64,000 nt of DNA from Sporosarcina psychrophila (lineage in GTDB: Bacteria > Bacillota > Bacilli > Bacillales_A > Planococcaceae): the NCBI RefSeq assembly GCF_001590685.1, contig NZ_CP014616.1, positions 1,797,001 to 1,861,000 of the forward strand, given 5' to 3'. A program made the position numbers and the translations under genes. Position 1 is the first letter of the stretch, and the number at the start of each line of letters is the position of its first letter. This document shows positions 26,180-34,681 of the stretch, in pieces. The notes under the pieces were generated by a model. That model was given only the letters and a program-made list of their open reading frames with translations. It had not been told where the DNA came from and did not search any database.

Positions 26180-27196
26180 TTGTTTGGATTTGGATCTAGA
26201 GATGTCGGGATTGACCTCGGCACAGCAAATACATTAGTTTTCATTAAAGGAAAAGGCATTGTCCTCAGAGAGCCTTCAGTAGTAGCGAAAAATACACATA
26301 CTGGTGAAATTGTAGCAGTCGGTAGCGCTGCGAGAAATATGATTGGTCGTACACCTGGATCTATCGTGGCAACGCGCCCGATGAAAGACGGCGTTATTGC
26401 TGATTTTGAAATTACGACAGCAATGATTGAGCATTACATGAAAGAGGCAACGAAAACGTCGGGCGGAGCATGGAAAAAGCCAAACGTCCTAATTTGTGTG
26501 CCTTACGGAATTACTTCCGTTGAACAGCGTGCGGTTATCGATGCTTCACGTCAAGCCGGTGCAAAAGAAGCGTTCACAATTGAAGAACCGTTTGCGGCTG
26601 CAATCGGCGCAAATCTACCTGTTTGGGAACCTACTGGTAGTATGGTCGTCGATATAGGTGGCGGTACAACAGAAGTTGCGGTCATTTCACTTGGCGGCAT
26701 TGTAACAAGCGAGTCAATCCGTGTCGGTGGCGACACAATGGATGGCGCGATTATTAGCTATATCCGCAAAATGTATAATTTGACTATCGGTGAACGGACT
26801 GCAGAAGCTATTAAAATTGAAATTGGTTCTGCAAAAGTAATCGGCGATACACAGAAGATGGAAATTCGTGGACGTGATCTTTTGACTGGTCTGCCGAAAA
26901 CAATCGAAATTTCTTCTGATGAAATCGCAGAAGCATTGCGTGAGTCAATTGCACAAATCATTGATGGTGTGAAGAAGACGCTTGAAACAACACCTCCGGA
27001 ATTATCTTCGGATGTTATGGAACGCGGAATTGTACTAACAGGTGGTGGTGCATTGCTCCAGAATCTTGATAAAGTCATTTCTGATGAAACACAAATGCCT
27101 GTTTTCATAGCTGAAGATCCACTTGATTGTGTTGCAATCGGTACAGGTAAAGCACTTGATAATTTTGAATTGATCAAAAAAATGCAAGGTAGATAA
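26180..27196 (+). CDS. mreB: Rod-shape-determining actin homologue MreB
   Basis: A 338-residue bacterial actin that guides the elongation machinery along the membrane. It has the phosphate-1 motif [10 protein letters not shown] (about 8-17), phosphate-2 [13 protein letters not shown] (about 157-169) and the adenosine motif VLTGGGALL (about 284-292). TTG at 26180 follows AAAGGAAG. It is the first gene of mreB-mreC-mreD-minC-minD, which combines elongation and division-site selection in one transcript. Confidence 0.98.
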   Translation: MFGFGSRDVGIDLGTANTLVFIKGKGIVLREPSVVAKNTHTGEIVAVGSAARNMIGRTPGSIVATRPMKDGVIADFEITTAMIEHYMKEATKTSGGAWKKPNVLICVPYGITSVEQRAVIDASRQAGAKEAFTIEEPFAAAIGANLPVWEPTGSMVVDIGGGTTEVAVISLGGIVTSESIRVGGDTMDGAIISYIRKMYNLTIGERTAEAIKIEIGSAKVIGDTQKMEIRGRDLLTGLPKTIEISSDEIAEALRESIAQIIDGVKKTLETTPPELSSDVMERGIVLTGGGALLQNLDKVISDETQMPVFIAEDPLDCVAIGTGKALDNFELIKKMQGR

Positions 27197-27215
27197 GTAA
27201 GGGAGGACATGGGCA

Positions 27216-28103
27216 ATGCCGCGATTTTTTTCAAATAAACGTTTGATATTACTGCTCGTGGGCGTCATTATCCTTGTGGCATTAATTTCATTCTCCCTCA
27301 AAGACCGGCAGAATGCCTCCCTTCCAGAACAAGTTGTGAAAGATGTCGTCGGCTTCGGGCAGTCACTATTCTCGAAGCCGGCGCTTTACATAACAAACGT
27401 TATTGGGAATATTGATGGGATTTTGAATACATATGAAGAAAACAAACATTTAAAAGTAAGATTAAGCGAATACGCCTCTGGACAAGCCGAGCTGGCGGAT
27501 GTGAAAGCAGAAAATGAACGCCTGCTCGAAATTGTCGGCAAAAAAGATGAATTGCGTGTTTATGATCCGGTCCAGGCGACGGTCATTTCGCGGAACCCTG
27601 ACCAGTGGGAAGAGAAAATCATCATAGACAAGGGCGAAAATCAAGGTATTGAAAAGAATATGGCGGTCATTACAGCGGATGGCCTAGTTGGAAAAGTTGT
27701 ACTTGTTACAAAGTTTACGTCCACAGTTGAGCTATTGTCGACTGAGAATCGTAATTTCCGTGTTGCTGCAGTTGTTGCAGGTGAAAAGACTTACGGACTT
27801 ATCGAGGGGTACGACATTAAACGCAGTGAGCTTATTATGAAACGTATTGACTCTAGTTTCGAAGTCAAAGTCGGTCAGAAAGTCATAACATCTGGTCTTG
27901 GTGGTATTTTTCCGAAAGGGCTTTTAATTGGAGAAGTAACAGAAGTATCGACAGATGATTATGGACTGACGAAGTTGGCGTATATCCGGCCGGCAGCGGA
28001 CTTTTCGTTGTTGGACCATGTTATCATTGCTAAGCGCTCATCCATTGTTCAGGGGACAGACGGGGACAGCTCTGCGGATACTGAGGGGGAGGATGGATCA
28101 TGA
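27216..28103 (+). CDS. mreC: Rod-shape-determining protein MreC
   Basis: A 295-residue bitopic protein with a membrane helix at about 8-24, a coiled coil (about 65-108) and the double beta-barrel domain (about 115-270, with NPDQWEEKIIIDKGENQGI and GLVGKV). It links MreB to penicillin-binding proteins outside the membrane. The C-terminal 20 residues are Asp/Ser/Gly-rich. Its stop overlaps the mreD start (ATGA). Confidence 0.95.
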   Translation: MPRFFSNKRLILLLVGVIILVALISFSLKDRQNASLPEQVVKDVVGFGQSLFSKPALYITNVIGNIDGILNTYEENKHLKVRLSEYASGQAELADVKAENERLLEIVGKKDELRVYDPVQATVISRNPDQWEEKIIIDKGENQGIEKNMAVITADGLVGKVVLVTKFTSTVELLSTENRNFRVAAVVAGEKTYGLIEGYDIKRSELIMKRIDSSFEVKVGQKVITSGLGGIFPKGLLIGEVTEVSTDDYGLTKLAYIRPAADFSLLDHVIIAKRSSIVQGTDGDSSADTEGEDGS

Positions 28104-28624
28104 TCCGATCCGTCATCCCTCTTATTGCCGTATTGTTGTTTTTCCTAGAGCCTGTATTCAGTCTGTTTTCACCGGTGAACATTGGTAGTGATAGCTATAC
28201 GCTTGTTCCGCGGTTTGTTATCGTGTACCTTATTTTTATAGCTGTCTATTACAGTAGAAAACATGCAATCATTTACGGAATTGTGCTTGGACTCTTGTAT
28301 GATATGTACCATATTGATATTATTGGATTATATGCATTTCTCTATCCTTTGATCTGCTTTATTGCAACACTAATTATTCGCCAAATCCACCGCCATATTG
28401 TTACGGTGATGTTCTTGGCCTTACTTCTGATTATCGTGCTCGAAGTACTATCATACTTTTTTGCTAGTCTCGTTTCATTGACATCTATTGGATTGGATGA
28501 ATTCATTACAGGGAGACTTATTCCAACGATAATTGCCAACTCAATATTCGTTGGTATGTTCGGTTGGTTTTTCAAAACACTTATTTATAAAAGAGTAGTA
28601 GAGCGACAGGGCGAAACTTTGTAA
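28100..28624 (+). CDS. mreD: Rod-shape-determining membrane protein MreD
   Basis: A 174-residue membrane protein with about five hydrophobic helices, including the conserved GLLYDMYHIDIIGLYAF segment (about 62-80). It partners with MreC. The ATG overlaps the mreC stop by four bases and minC follows after 22 bases. Confidence 0.92.
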   Translation: MIRSVIPLIAVLLFFLEPVFSLFSPVNIGSDSYTLVPRFVIVYLIFIAVYYSRKHAIIYGIVLGLLYDMYHIDIIGLYAFLYPLICFIATLIIRQIHRHIVTVMFLALLLIIVLEVLSYFFASLVSLTSIGLDEFITGRLIPTIIANSIFVGMFGWFFKTLIYKRVVERQGETL

Positions 28625-28646
28625 AAGAAAATGCGGGGTGACGCAA

Positions 28647-29318
28647 ATGACGAAACAGCAATATGTAACAATAAAAGGGACAAAAGACGGTCTTGTTCTT
28701 CGGCTTGACGACAAATGCGCTTATTCGGACATGATTGCCGAGCTCCGCAGAAAAGTGGAGGAAGACGGCTTGGAAGGACTTGCGGAAGTGCAGGTTCATA
28801 CGGGTAGTCGCTACTGCAATGAAGAAGAATTGCGAGAGATAATGAACGCGATTCATGATTCTCCAAATTTACGTGTATCAAAAATCCAAAGTGATGTTAT
28901 CACGATGGAAGAATGCAATAGAAAAGTACTTGAAAATCAATCTGAAACCTACATCGGCATCGTGCGATCGGGTCAAGTTGTGCAGGCAGAAGGGGATCTC
29001 GTTGTCATTGGTGACGTGAATCCCAATGGCCGCGTCGTCGCTGCGGGCAGCATTTATGTACTTGGTAGACTGAAGGGGATCGCTCATGCAGGATCGAGCG
29101 GCAATACGAAGGCTGTGATCGCGGCTTCTTGGCTTGAAGCAACACATCTTATAATCGCGGACAAAATGGAAACGATGACGGATGAGTTAACGATTTTGTC
29201 GGAACAACCGGAAATGGAATGTGCTTATTTGCATCCGAACGGCTTCATTGCCATCGACCGTCTGCAGGAACTCCGGATTCTTCGGCCTGGTCTGTCATCA
29301 TTCAAAGGAGGAAGCTAG
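28647..29318 (+). CDS. minC: Septum-site-determining protein MinC
   Basis: A 223-residue inhibitor of FtsZ assembly. The N-terminal domain (about 1-100) is followed by a triangular beta-helix C-domain (about 108-210, with VRSGQVVQAEGDLVVIGDVNPNG and GSIYVLGRLKGIAHAG). The C-domain binds MinD. ATG at 28647, behind GCGGGGTGA, is preferred over a GTG at 28638. Confidence 0.95.
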   Translation: MTKQQYVTIKGTKDGLVLRLDDKCAYSDMIAELRRKVEEDGLEGLAEVQVHTGSRYCNEEELREIMNAIHDSPNLRVSKIQSDVITMEECNRKVLENQSETYIGIVRSGQVVQAEGDLVVIGDVNPNGRVVAAGSIYVLGRLKGIAHAGSSGNTKAVIAASWLEATHLIIADKMETMTDELTILSEQPEMECAYLHPNGFIAIDRLQELRILRPGLSSFKGGS

Positions 29319-29319
29319 T

Positions 29320-30117
29320 TTGGGAGAAGCAATCGTAATAACATCTGGTAAAGGTGGTGTCGGCAAGACGACGACATCCGCAAATCTTGGAACTGCACTG
29401 GCTCTCCAAGGTAAAAAAGTGTGTCTGATTGACACTGATATCGGCCTCCGTAATCTTGACGTCATTCTCGGCCTTGAAAACCGTATCATCTATGATTTAG
29501 TGGATGTTATTGAAGGACGCTGCAAAGTTCAACAGGCACTCGTGAAGGATAAACGTTTCGAGGACGGTCTCTTTTTATTGCCGGCTGCTCAGACTACTGA
29601 TAAAAACGCAATCAATCCTGAACAGATGAAAAACTTGGTTACTGAACTGAAACGGGATTATGATTATATATTGATTGACTGTCCGGCTGGAATCGAACAA
29701 GGTTTCAAAAATGCCATTGCTGGTGCTGACCGTGCCATTGTCGTTACGACTCCTGAAATTTCGGCCGTTCGTGACGCCGATCGAATCATTGGTTTGCTTG
29801 AACAGGAAGACATAGAACCCCCGAAACTGATCATCAACCGCATCAGACGGCATCTCATGAATAGCGGAGATGCACTTGATGTCAACGACATTACGACACA
29901 CTTGTCTATCGACTTGCTCGGCATCATCCTAGACGATGAGAACGTCATCACCTCCTCAAACAAAGGGGAGCCCGTCGTCATGGATCCAGCGAATCCTGCA
30001 GCAATTGGCTATCGTAACATTGCGCGCCGTATCCTCGGCGAATCAGTTCCGCTTATGTCTCTTACCACGGGAAAACCTGGATTCTTCGGTAAACTTAAAT
30101 CGATATTTGTGAAATAA
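29320..30117 (+). CDS. minD: Septum-site-determining ATPase MinD
   Basis: A 265-residue ParA-like ATPase that recruits MinC to the membrane. It has the deviant Walker A SGKGGVGKTT (about 9-18), IDTDIGLRNLD, and a short amphipathic C-terminus with GFFGKLKSIF that anchors to the membrane. TTG at 29320 lies seven bases after a strong AAAGGAGG site; an in-frame start at 29221 lies inside minC and is rejected. A terminator follows, which closes the mre-min operon. Confidence 0.96.
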   Translation: MGEAIVITSGKGGVGKTTTSANLGTALALQGKKVCLIDTDIGLRNLDVILGLENRIIYDLVDVIEGRCKVQQALVKDKRFEDGLFLLPAAQTTDKNAINPEQMKNLVTELKRDYDYILIDCPAGIEQGFKNAIAGADRAIVVTTPEISAVRDADRIIGLLEQEDIEPPKLIINRIRRHLMNSGDALDVNDITTHLSIDLLGIILDDENVITSSNKGEPVVMDPANPAAIGYRNIARRILGESVPLMSLTTGKPGFFGKLKSIFVK

Positions 30118-30121
30118 CCCT

Positions 30122-30160
30122 AAAACCCCTTGCACATATTTTTTGTGTTGGGGGTTTTTT
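30122..30160 (+). terminator. Terminator of the mre-min operon
   Basis: AAAACCCCTTGCACA pairs with TGTGTTGGGGGTTTT (one bulge) and ends in a T run. Confidence 0.88.
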
Positions 30161-30187
30161 GTGAATTTTAGGTGGTGAAAATGGAAG

Positions 30188-30320
30188 AGTTGAAATTACA
30201 ATTCGAAAGTTCCAATTAAACGTGGATTGTAGCAATTAGGTTTCAAGAGTTGAAGTTAAGCATTGAGAGTTGCAATTAGCGATAGTAAACGAATTGGGTT
30301 CCGCGATTGAAGTTAGAAAT
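30188..30320 (+). repeat. Degenerate 20-bp tandem repeat array, upstream of the NERD gene
   Basis: Six to seven units with a 20-base spacing, starting at 30188, 30208, 30228, 30248 and 30268. The consensus is close to AGTTGMAATTARNNNTYGAG. Later units (to about 30320) are irregular. The same repeat in the same orientation stands on the other side of the NERD gene. Confidence 0.8.
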
Positions 30321-30364
30321 CGATACTTTTTCAATGAGAAATTCAAAATAGGAGGAGATTTTGA

Positions 30365-31360
30365 TTGATAATTAAAAAACGAGGTATTCCAGGGGCTTTT
30401 GCAGGGCTAGCATCGCTTGTTTCACGTATATCGGAATCCGATGAAATGTATAAAAGAATTAAGTCTGATTATAAAAATAGTCGAGGGGGATTTGCGGGTG
30501 AATTGAAAGTTGATAATTATTTGAAAGAGCTTGAACTAAAGATGCCCTATTACGTTTTGCAGAATCTGAATATCAAGGTTGGAAAAAAGGAAGTTCAAAT
30601 TGATACATTACTTATACATCCTAATTTCATTTTGGTAATAGAAATAAAAAATATGCGGGGGGAATTTTATTTTGATCCCGTTAATAAACATTTTTATAGG
30701 CTGAACGACGAAGGGAAAAAGGAAGGAATGAGGAACCCGGAAGCGCAGCTAAGTCGGTCGACAACTATTATCAATTCATTTCTTCGTAATATAGGGGTCG
30801 AGATGTCCGCCAATGGACTTATCGTATTCGTTAGCCGTGCGGGGATCGTTATGCAAGCATCGGAAAACTGGAAAACGATTCCGATTGATTCACTGGTGGA
30901 ATATATCGAATTTTTAGAGAGTCGTACTAAACGTGTGATCGCGAATGAAATATGCAAGCGTTTGGCATTTGAGCTTTTGACCGAAGATAGACTAGAAAAA
31001 CCATTTAGTATCGTTGACTATTATATTTCGGTTGATAAAGTGAAGAAAGGGGTCAGATGTCCAAAGTGTGATTACATTCCAATGCTAAGAAAGCATTCGC
31101 GATGGTGTTGTGGGAAATGCGGAAAGGAATCACGTGATGCTCATCTCAATACCCTACAGGAATATCGTTTATTATTTGGACCGGAAATTACGAGTAGAAG
31201 TGCGATTGAATTCATGCAGCATGACTCCATTTACTTTGCGATACGTGTTCTTAATAATAATGCTGAAATAAAAAAAGCGAAGACAAGGTATAGATTATTT
31301 CAAATTAGAGATGAAAAACATCTATTATCGGAATTTATTCGGGAAGAGTTGAAAAAATAG
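30365..31360 (+). CDS. NERD-domain nuclease-like protein
   Basis: A 331-residue protein. The NERD domain (about 38-160) shows a glutamate in AGELKVDNYL, an aspartate in VQIDTLLIHP and the EIKN element (about 95-98), the D-ExK type pattern of restriction-like nucleases. The C-terminal part (about 225-260) has a zinc-ribbon-like module: CPKC, then CCGKC. TTG at 30365 follows AGGAGGAG. There is no counterpart at this place in Bacillus subtilis, and 20-bp repeat arrays flank it on both sides, so it looks like an accessory gene placed between minD and spoIVFA. Substrate and role are unknown. Confidence 0.85.
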   Translation: MIIKKRGIPGAFAGLASLVSRISESDEMYKRIKSDYKNSRGGFAGELKVDNYLKELELKMPYYVLQNLNIKVGKKEVQIDTLLIHPNFILVIEIKNMRGEFYFDPVNKHFYRLNDEGKKEGMRNPEAQLSRSTTIINSFLRNIGVEMSANGLIVFVSRAGIVMQASENWKTIPIDSLVEYIEFLESRTKRVIANEICKRLAFELLTEDRLEKPFSIVDYYISVDKVKKGVRCPKCDYIPMLRKHSRWCCGKCGKESRDAHLNTLQEYRLLFGPEITSRSAIEFMQHDSIYFAIRVLNNNAEIKKAKTRYRLFQIRDEKHLLSEFIREELKK

Positions 31361-31395
31361 TTGTTGAAATAGGAGGTTTGAAATTAGGTTTGACT

Positions 31396-31485
31396 AGTTG
31401 TAATTAGAATTCGAAAGTTGCAATTGAAATCCCGAAGTTGCAGTTAAAACTCGCTAGTTGCAATTAGAACCAAAAAGTTGCAACC
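31396..31485 (+). repeat. 20-bp tandem repeat array, downstream of the NERD gene
   Basis: Exactly phased units begin at 31396, 31416, 31436, 31456 and 31476 (last one partial), with the core AGTTGCAATTA. Two more degenerate units may lie between 31361 and 31395. The array touches the predicted start of spoIVFA. Confidence 0.9.
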
Positions 31486-32182
31486 AAAGAGAGATAACGG
31501 GTATTTGCTGCCCAACTTTTCTCGCAGAAATAGAACTATACGAACTCCACTTTCGATAAATTCCGTTCAACCGCCCATAATATTCCCCCCACCTACGTCA
31601 TATACTAAAAAAAACGGGTGGTGTGACCGGTTGAAATGGAGAACGAAGTGGATGATGGCAATTGTGTTGACGCTCGGGGTGATTGGTGTGGCGAAGTTGG
31701 AGGATGCGGGTGTGATACGGGAACCTGTTACGCAGTATGTCACGTCTGGCAAGGACTTTATAGCGATGAAAAAATGGGTGGCAACAATAATTAAAGATCC
31801 GGCTGCTGACCAAATCGCGGTCATGGCAGATCCCCATCAGGAAGACCCTTTTTCCGCGTATGAATCAATGCAGCCATATAAAGAGGGTGTGATTGTATCC
31901 TATACACAACCGTTAACGATTGATGCGCAAGAGAACGGGCTTGTCATTTTTACAGGTTTCACCCGCGAATCGGGGAAAACCGTTACGGTGTTATATGATA
32001 GTGGGGATGAAGTGACGTATGGTTACGTTGGAAAAGTTGTCAAACTGCCGTATACAGCTGTGAAAAAAGGGGACACGCTGGCGCTAATGGATGAGGGGGC
32101 GATTTATCTGAAGGTAAAGCGTGATGGTGTGAAAATGGATGCGTCGCTTTTGCCGACATATCTTTCGGGCGGGGAACAATGA
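31478..32182 (+). CDS. spoIVFA: SpoIVFA, regulator of the SpoIVFB protease
   Basis: A protein of up to 234 residues. A cytoplasmic N-terminus is followed by one membrane helix (about 58-76, MMAIVLTLGVIGVA) and an extracellular M23-like fold (about 130-225, with the strand GVIVSYTQPLTIDAQENGLVIF), as in Bacillus SpoIVFA, which holds and inhibits SpoIVFB in the outer forespore membrane. The start is uncertain: TTG at 31478 lies in the last repeat unit and has no ribosome binding site, and TTG at 31505 is an alternative. The stop overlaps the spoIVFB start. Confidence 0.85.
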   Translation: MQPKRDNGYLLPNFSRRNRTIRTPLSINSVQPPIIFPPPTSYTKKNGWCDRLKWRTKWMMAIVLTLGVIGVAKLEDAGVIREPVTQYVTSGKDFIAMKKWVATIIKDPAADQIAVMADPHQEDPFSAYESMQPYKEGVIVSYTQPLTIDAQENGLVIFTGFTRESGKTVTVLYDSGDEVTYGYVGKVVKLPYTAVKKGDTLALMDEGAIYLKVKRDGVKMDASLLPTYLSGGEQ

Positions 32183-32790
32183 AATTTAAGCTTCATCCTG
32201 TTCTTTTGCCTTTTTTTCTATTTTTAATCATGACCGGCAGCATTTCGATTTATGCCATTATCTTTATTTCGCTTCTGATTCATGAAGCTGGGCACCTCCT
32301 TGCTGCCTATCTTACTGGAATGCGCATACGATCTTGTACAATCATGCCTTACGGTGGCGAAATCGTTATTTGGAATAAACATATGGCACCAAGAAGAGAT
32401 CGTCTCCTCGTCGCGCTCAGCGGTCCTTTAGCAACGTTGCTCCTATTATTAATGGCGATTTGGATTCCATTTCCGGGTGACGACCAAGTTATCCGGATTC
32501 AAGTTGCATTGCTAGTGCTTAACTTACTTCCCATTCTACCGCTTGATGGTGGACAGGCAATATGTGCGCTGCTCGAAACAGAAGGTTCCGTTTATCGCAC
32601 ACGCTCGCTCGTTTTGCTGCATTCAATTCTACTTCTTTGCGCTAGTATTATCCTATTATCAATTGATATACCTAAGACATTGCCCTACATTCTCCTGGCA
32701 ACGTTCCTCTTGCTTCAAAACATTTCCGCTTTTCGGTTCCGAAAATATGAAAAAGCATTTGCAGAAATAAAATTAAATAGGTTGACGTAA
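32179..32790 (+). CDS. spoIVFB: Intramembrane metalloprotease SpoIVFB, no CBS domain
   Basis: A 203-residue site-2-type protease that releases active sigma-K from pro-sigma-K in the mother cell. HEAGH (about residues 36-40) holds the zinc ligands and catalytic Glu; the third ligand is in the LPLDGG motif (about 119-124). Six hydrophobic segments are visible. Bacillus SpoIVFB has about 288 residues with a C-terminal CBS domain; here the frame ends soon after the last helix, and the rplU promoter begins at the stop codon, so the CBS domain is absent rather than frameshifted. Confidence 0.9.
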   Translation: MKFKLHPVLLPFFLFLIMTGSISIYAIIFISLLIHEAGHLLAAYLTGMRIRSCTIMPYGGEIVIWNKHMAPRRDRLLVALSGPLATLLLLLMAIWIPFPGDDQVIRIQVALLVLNLLPILPLDGGQAICALLETEGSVYRTRSLVLLHSILLLCASIILLSIDIPKTLPYILLATFLLLQNISAFRFRKYEKAFAEIKLNRLT

Positions 32791-32810
32791 TTAAATATAC
32801 GTGGTAATAT
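32782..32810 (+). promoter_or_regulatory. Promoter of the rplU operon
   Basis: TTGACG (32782-32787), 17 bp, TAATAT (32805-32810). The -35 overlaps the end of spoIVFB. Confidence 0.8.
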
Positions 32811-32815
32811 TCAAA

Positions 32816-32919
32816 TGTTATTGTTTGTAGCACCCGTGCTACAACCGCGCTGATAAGGTACAAGTATCCGTACGGATCACCTTGGAAGGCGAGTCTGTAA
32901 TTATAGAGGAGGTGCAAGT
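32816..32919 (+). promoter_or_regulatory. L21 ribosomal protein leader
   Basis: A structured untranslated leader of about 100 bases before rplU. It contains a stem TGTAGCACCCGTGCTACA and the segment AAGGTACAAGTATCCGTACGG followed by CACCTTGG, in the position and size of the L21 leader family of Bacillota, which lets L21 repress its own operon. The assignment is by context and the visible stems. Confidence 0.75.
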
Positions 32920-33228
32920 ATGTACGCAATTATTGAAACTGGTGGAAAACAGATCAAAGTTGAAAAAGGCCAGGAAATCTACATTGAAAAAGTAGCTGGT
33001 GAAGCTGACGAAGTTGTCACTTTCAACAGAGTTCTATTCGTAGGTGGAGAAGACGTGAAAGTAGGCGTTCCATTCGTGGAAGGCGCTACAGTTACAGGAA
33101 CTGTTGTTAAACAGGGCCGTGCTAAAAAAATCACTGTTTTCAAATACAAGCCGAAAAAGAACTATCACAAAAAACAAGGTCATCGTCAGCCATACACTAA
33201 AATCGTCATTGACGGTATTAACCTGTAA
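32920..33228 (+). CDS. rplU: Ribosomal protein bL21
   Basis: A 102-residue large-subunit protein that binds 23S rRNA. It begins [18 protein letters not shown] and ends with [19 protein letters not shown], both family hallmarks. A strong AGAGGAGGTG site precedes it. It is the first gene of rplU-prp-rpmA. Confidence 0.98.
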   Translation: MYAIIETGGKQIKVEKGQEIYIEKVAGEADEVVTFNRVLFVGGEDVKVGVPFVEGATVTGTVVKQGRAKKITVFKYKPKKNYHKKQGHRQPYTKIVIDGINL

Positions 33229-33234
33229 GCCGGC

Positions 33235-33561
33235 ATGATCAAGATCATCATCAAGAAACAATCATCCGGTCGTATCAACTCTTTTGAGATGACAGGCCAC
33301 GCTAATTTTGCAGAATACGGAAAAGACCTTGTCTGTGCAGCTGCATCTGCAGTATCATTTGGTGCTGTCAATGCAATTATTGCACTTACAGGCAAAACCC
33401 CTGAGATTCAACAAGGATCTGACGGTGGCTATTTGAAAGTCAGTTTTCCTGAAACTGAAGAAAACGATCACGATACACAGTTGATTGTAAAGGCGATGAT
33501 TGTTTCATTGCAGACGATTGAAAATGACTATGGGCAACATATAAAAATTATTCTTAAATAG
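33235..33561 (+). CDS. prp: Ribosomal-processing cysteine protease Prp
   Basis: A 108-residue YsxB/Prp protease that removes the N-terminal extension of bL27 in Bacillota. The catalytic pair is visible in TGHANFAEYGKDLVCAA (His at about 22, Cys at about 34). It lies between rplU and rpmA, as its substrate relation requires. Confidence 0.95.
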   Translation: MIKIIIKKQSSGRINSFEMTGHANFAEYGKDLVCAAASAVSFGAVNAIIALTGKTPEIQQGSDGGYLKVSFPETEENDHDTQLIVKAMIVSLQTIENDYGQHIKIILK

Positions 33562-33576
33562 TAGGAGGTGGCATAC

Positions 33577-33867
33577 ATGCTACGTTTAGATCTCCAGTTT
33601 TTCGCATCGAAAAAAGGGGTAGGTTCTACTCGGAACGGTCGTGACTCTCACTCGAAACGTCTTGGCGCAAAACGCGCGGACGGACAGTTTGTTACTGGCG
33701 GCTCAATCCTTTATCGTCAGCGCGGAACGAAAATTCATCCAGGTGAAAACGTCGGTCTCGGTGGTGACGATACTCTTTTCGCAAAAGTTGACGGCGTCGT
33801 TCGTTTCGAACGTTTTGGTCGTGACAAAAAGAAAGTTAGCGTATACCCTGAAGTTCAGGAAGCTTAA
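33577..33867 (+). CDS. rpmA: Ribosomal protein bL27 with cleavable N-terminus
   Basis: A 96-residue protein that reaches the peptidyl-transferase centre. It starts [14 protein letters not shown]: the first nine residues are the Prp-cleaved extension (cut between Phe-Ala/Ser of FFA-SKKG). ATG at 33577 follows AGGAGGTGG; an in-frame GTG at 33568 is part of that site. Confidence 0.97.
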   Translation: MLRLDLQFFASKKGVGSTRNGRDSHSKRLGAKRADGQFVTGGSILYRQRGTKIHPGENVGLGGDDTLFAKVDGVVRFERFGRDKKKVSVYPEVQEA

Positions 33868-33881
33868 TATACGTACGACAG

Positions 33882-33918
33882 AAAGGACTGCATACGAATA
33901 TGCAGTCCTTTTTCTTTT
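33882..33918 (+). terminator. Terminator of the rplU operon
   Basis: A perfect 13-bp stem, AAAGGACTGCATA with TATGCAGTCCTTT, around a CGAA loop, followed by a T-rich tail. Confidence 0.95.
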
Positions 33919-33958
33919 TTTCCGAGAGAAGAAAATGTGCTTTTTCTACTTATATTGT

Positions 33959-34101
33959 TGTCTAGGCGCCAGACGCTCGTATCGCTTCAGTGGAAAGGGA
34001 TTAGAACTGCATCCCTCTTACTTGATGAAAAAGCAAAGAGTGCCTTTATGTTCAAGCCTTCCAGCGATTTTAGCGTCTAAACGGCGTCTTGCGCATTTCT
34101 A
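33959..34101 (+). repeat. Interspersed repeat, family A, copy 1
   Basis: About 140 bases beginning TGTCTAGGCGCCAG and ending near AAACGGCGTCTTGCGC. It includes a GGGATTAGAACTGCATCCCTC block that recurs in copies at 37564 and 60211. It fills the rpmA-spo0B gap. No coding potential is credible. Confidence 0.8.
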
Positions 34102-34151
34102 GGCAACAGATGCTATACTATATACATGAAAATTGTTGGCGGTGAATGGGA

Positions 34152-34670
34152 ATGGGGAACAGTAAACTTACCACGGCGGAAGCGCTGAAATTTGCAAGAC
34201 ATGATTTTTTAAATGAACTTCAATTAGTCTTGCTCTATATCGATCTTGATAAACTACCGGAAGCAAAACAAAAGATCTTGGAAGCAACCAATCGAATGCG
34301 TGAAGTGGCATTATTAGAAAGGCTCGGACTTCCAGCCGTTGAGATATGGCTTACTACGTTCGACTGGCTATATGGTGCTTTTACAAAAACGATGACGTGT
34401 ACAATAGCATCCGGAATCCGGGAAGCTGATGATGCGGCAGTTGTAACTTATTTAGAACGAATGTTTAGTGAAGCTGAAAAAACATTGGACCCGACTTCTG
34501 AGTACGAAACGCAGATCGATGTGCAGGCAACAGCCGAAAGTTGGTCAATTACGATTACTGTGCATGCCCACATGAAAAAAAATCTGTTAGAACCGGTGGC
34601 ACTCGGAAACATTACAGTTGAAGAGACACTTTCGCAAAATCAATGGACGTTCACAATTAGTGGACAATAG
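34152..34670 (+). CDS. spo0B: Sporulation phosphotransferase Spo0B
   Basis: A protein of about 172 residues that passes phosphate from Spo0F to Spo0A. The helical hairpin at the N-terminus carries the phosphorylated His in ARHDFLNELQLV (about residue 17). The rest is the degenerate kinase-like domain. ATG at 34152 lies seven bases after GGCGGTGA and is preferred over ATG at 34146. It is directly upstream of obg, as in Bacillus. Its presence, with a KinB-like kinase in the window, indicates a complete phosphorelay. Confidence 0.88.
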   Translation: MGNSKLTTAEALKFARHDFLNELQLVLLYIDLDKLPEAKQKILEATNRMREVALLERLGLPAVEIWLTTFDWLYGAFTKTMTCTIASGIREADDAAVVTYLERMFSEAEKTLDPTSEYETQIDVQATAESWSITITVHAHMKKNLLEPVALGNITVEETLSQNQWTFTISGQ

Positions 34671-34681
34671 GAGGAAAATAA

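Noticed and set aside
30181..30219. A 12-codon frame starting in the left 20-bp repeat array
   Set aside because: Too short, and its sequence is explained entirely by the repeat units.
31396..31485. The 20-bp repeats as a CRISPR array
   Set aside because: The units are contiguous with no unique spacers, are degenerate, and no cas genes are present.
33868..34102. An open frame running from rpmA through the terminator into repeat copy 1
   Set aside because: It crosses a perfect terminator and an interspersed repeat, and the first half is a shifted frame of rpmA.
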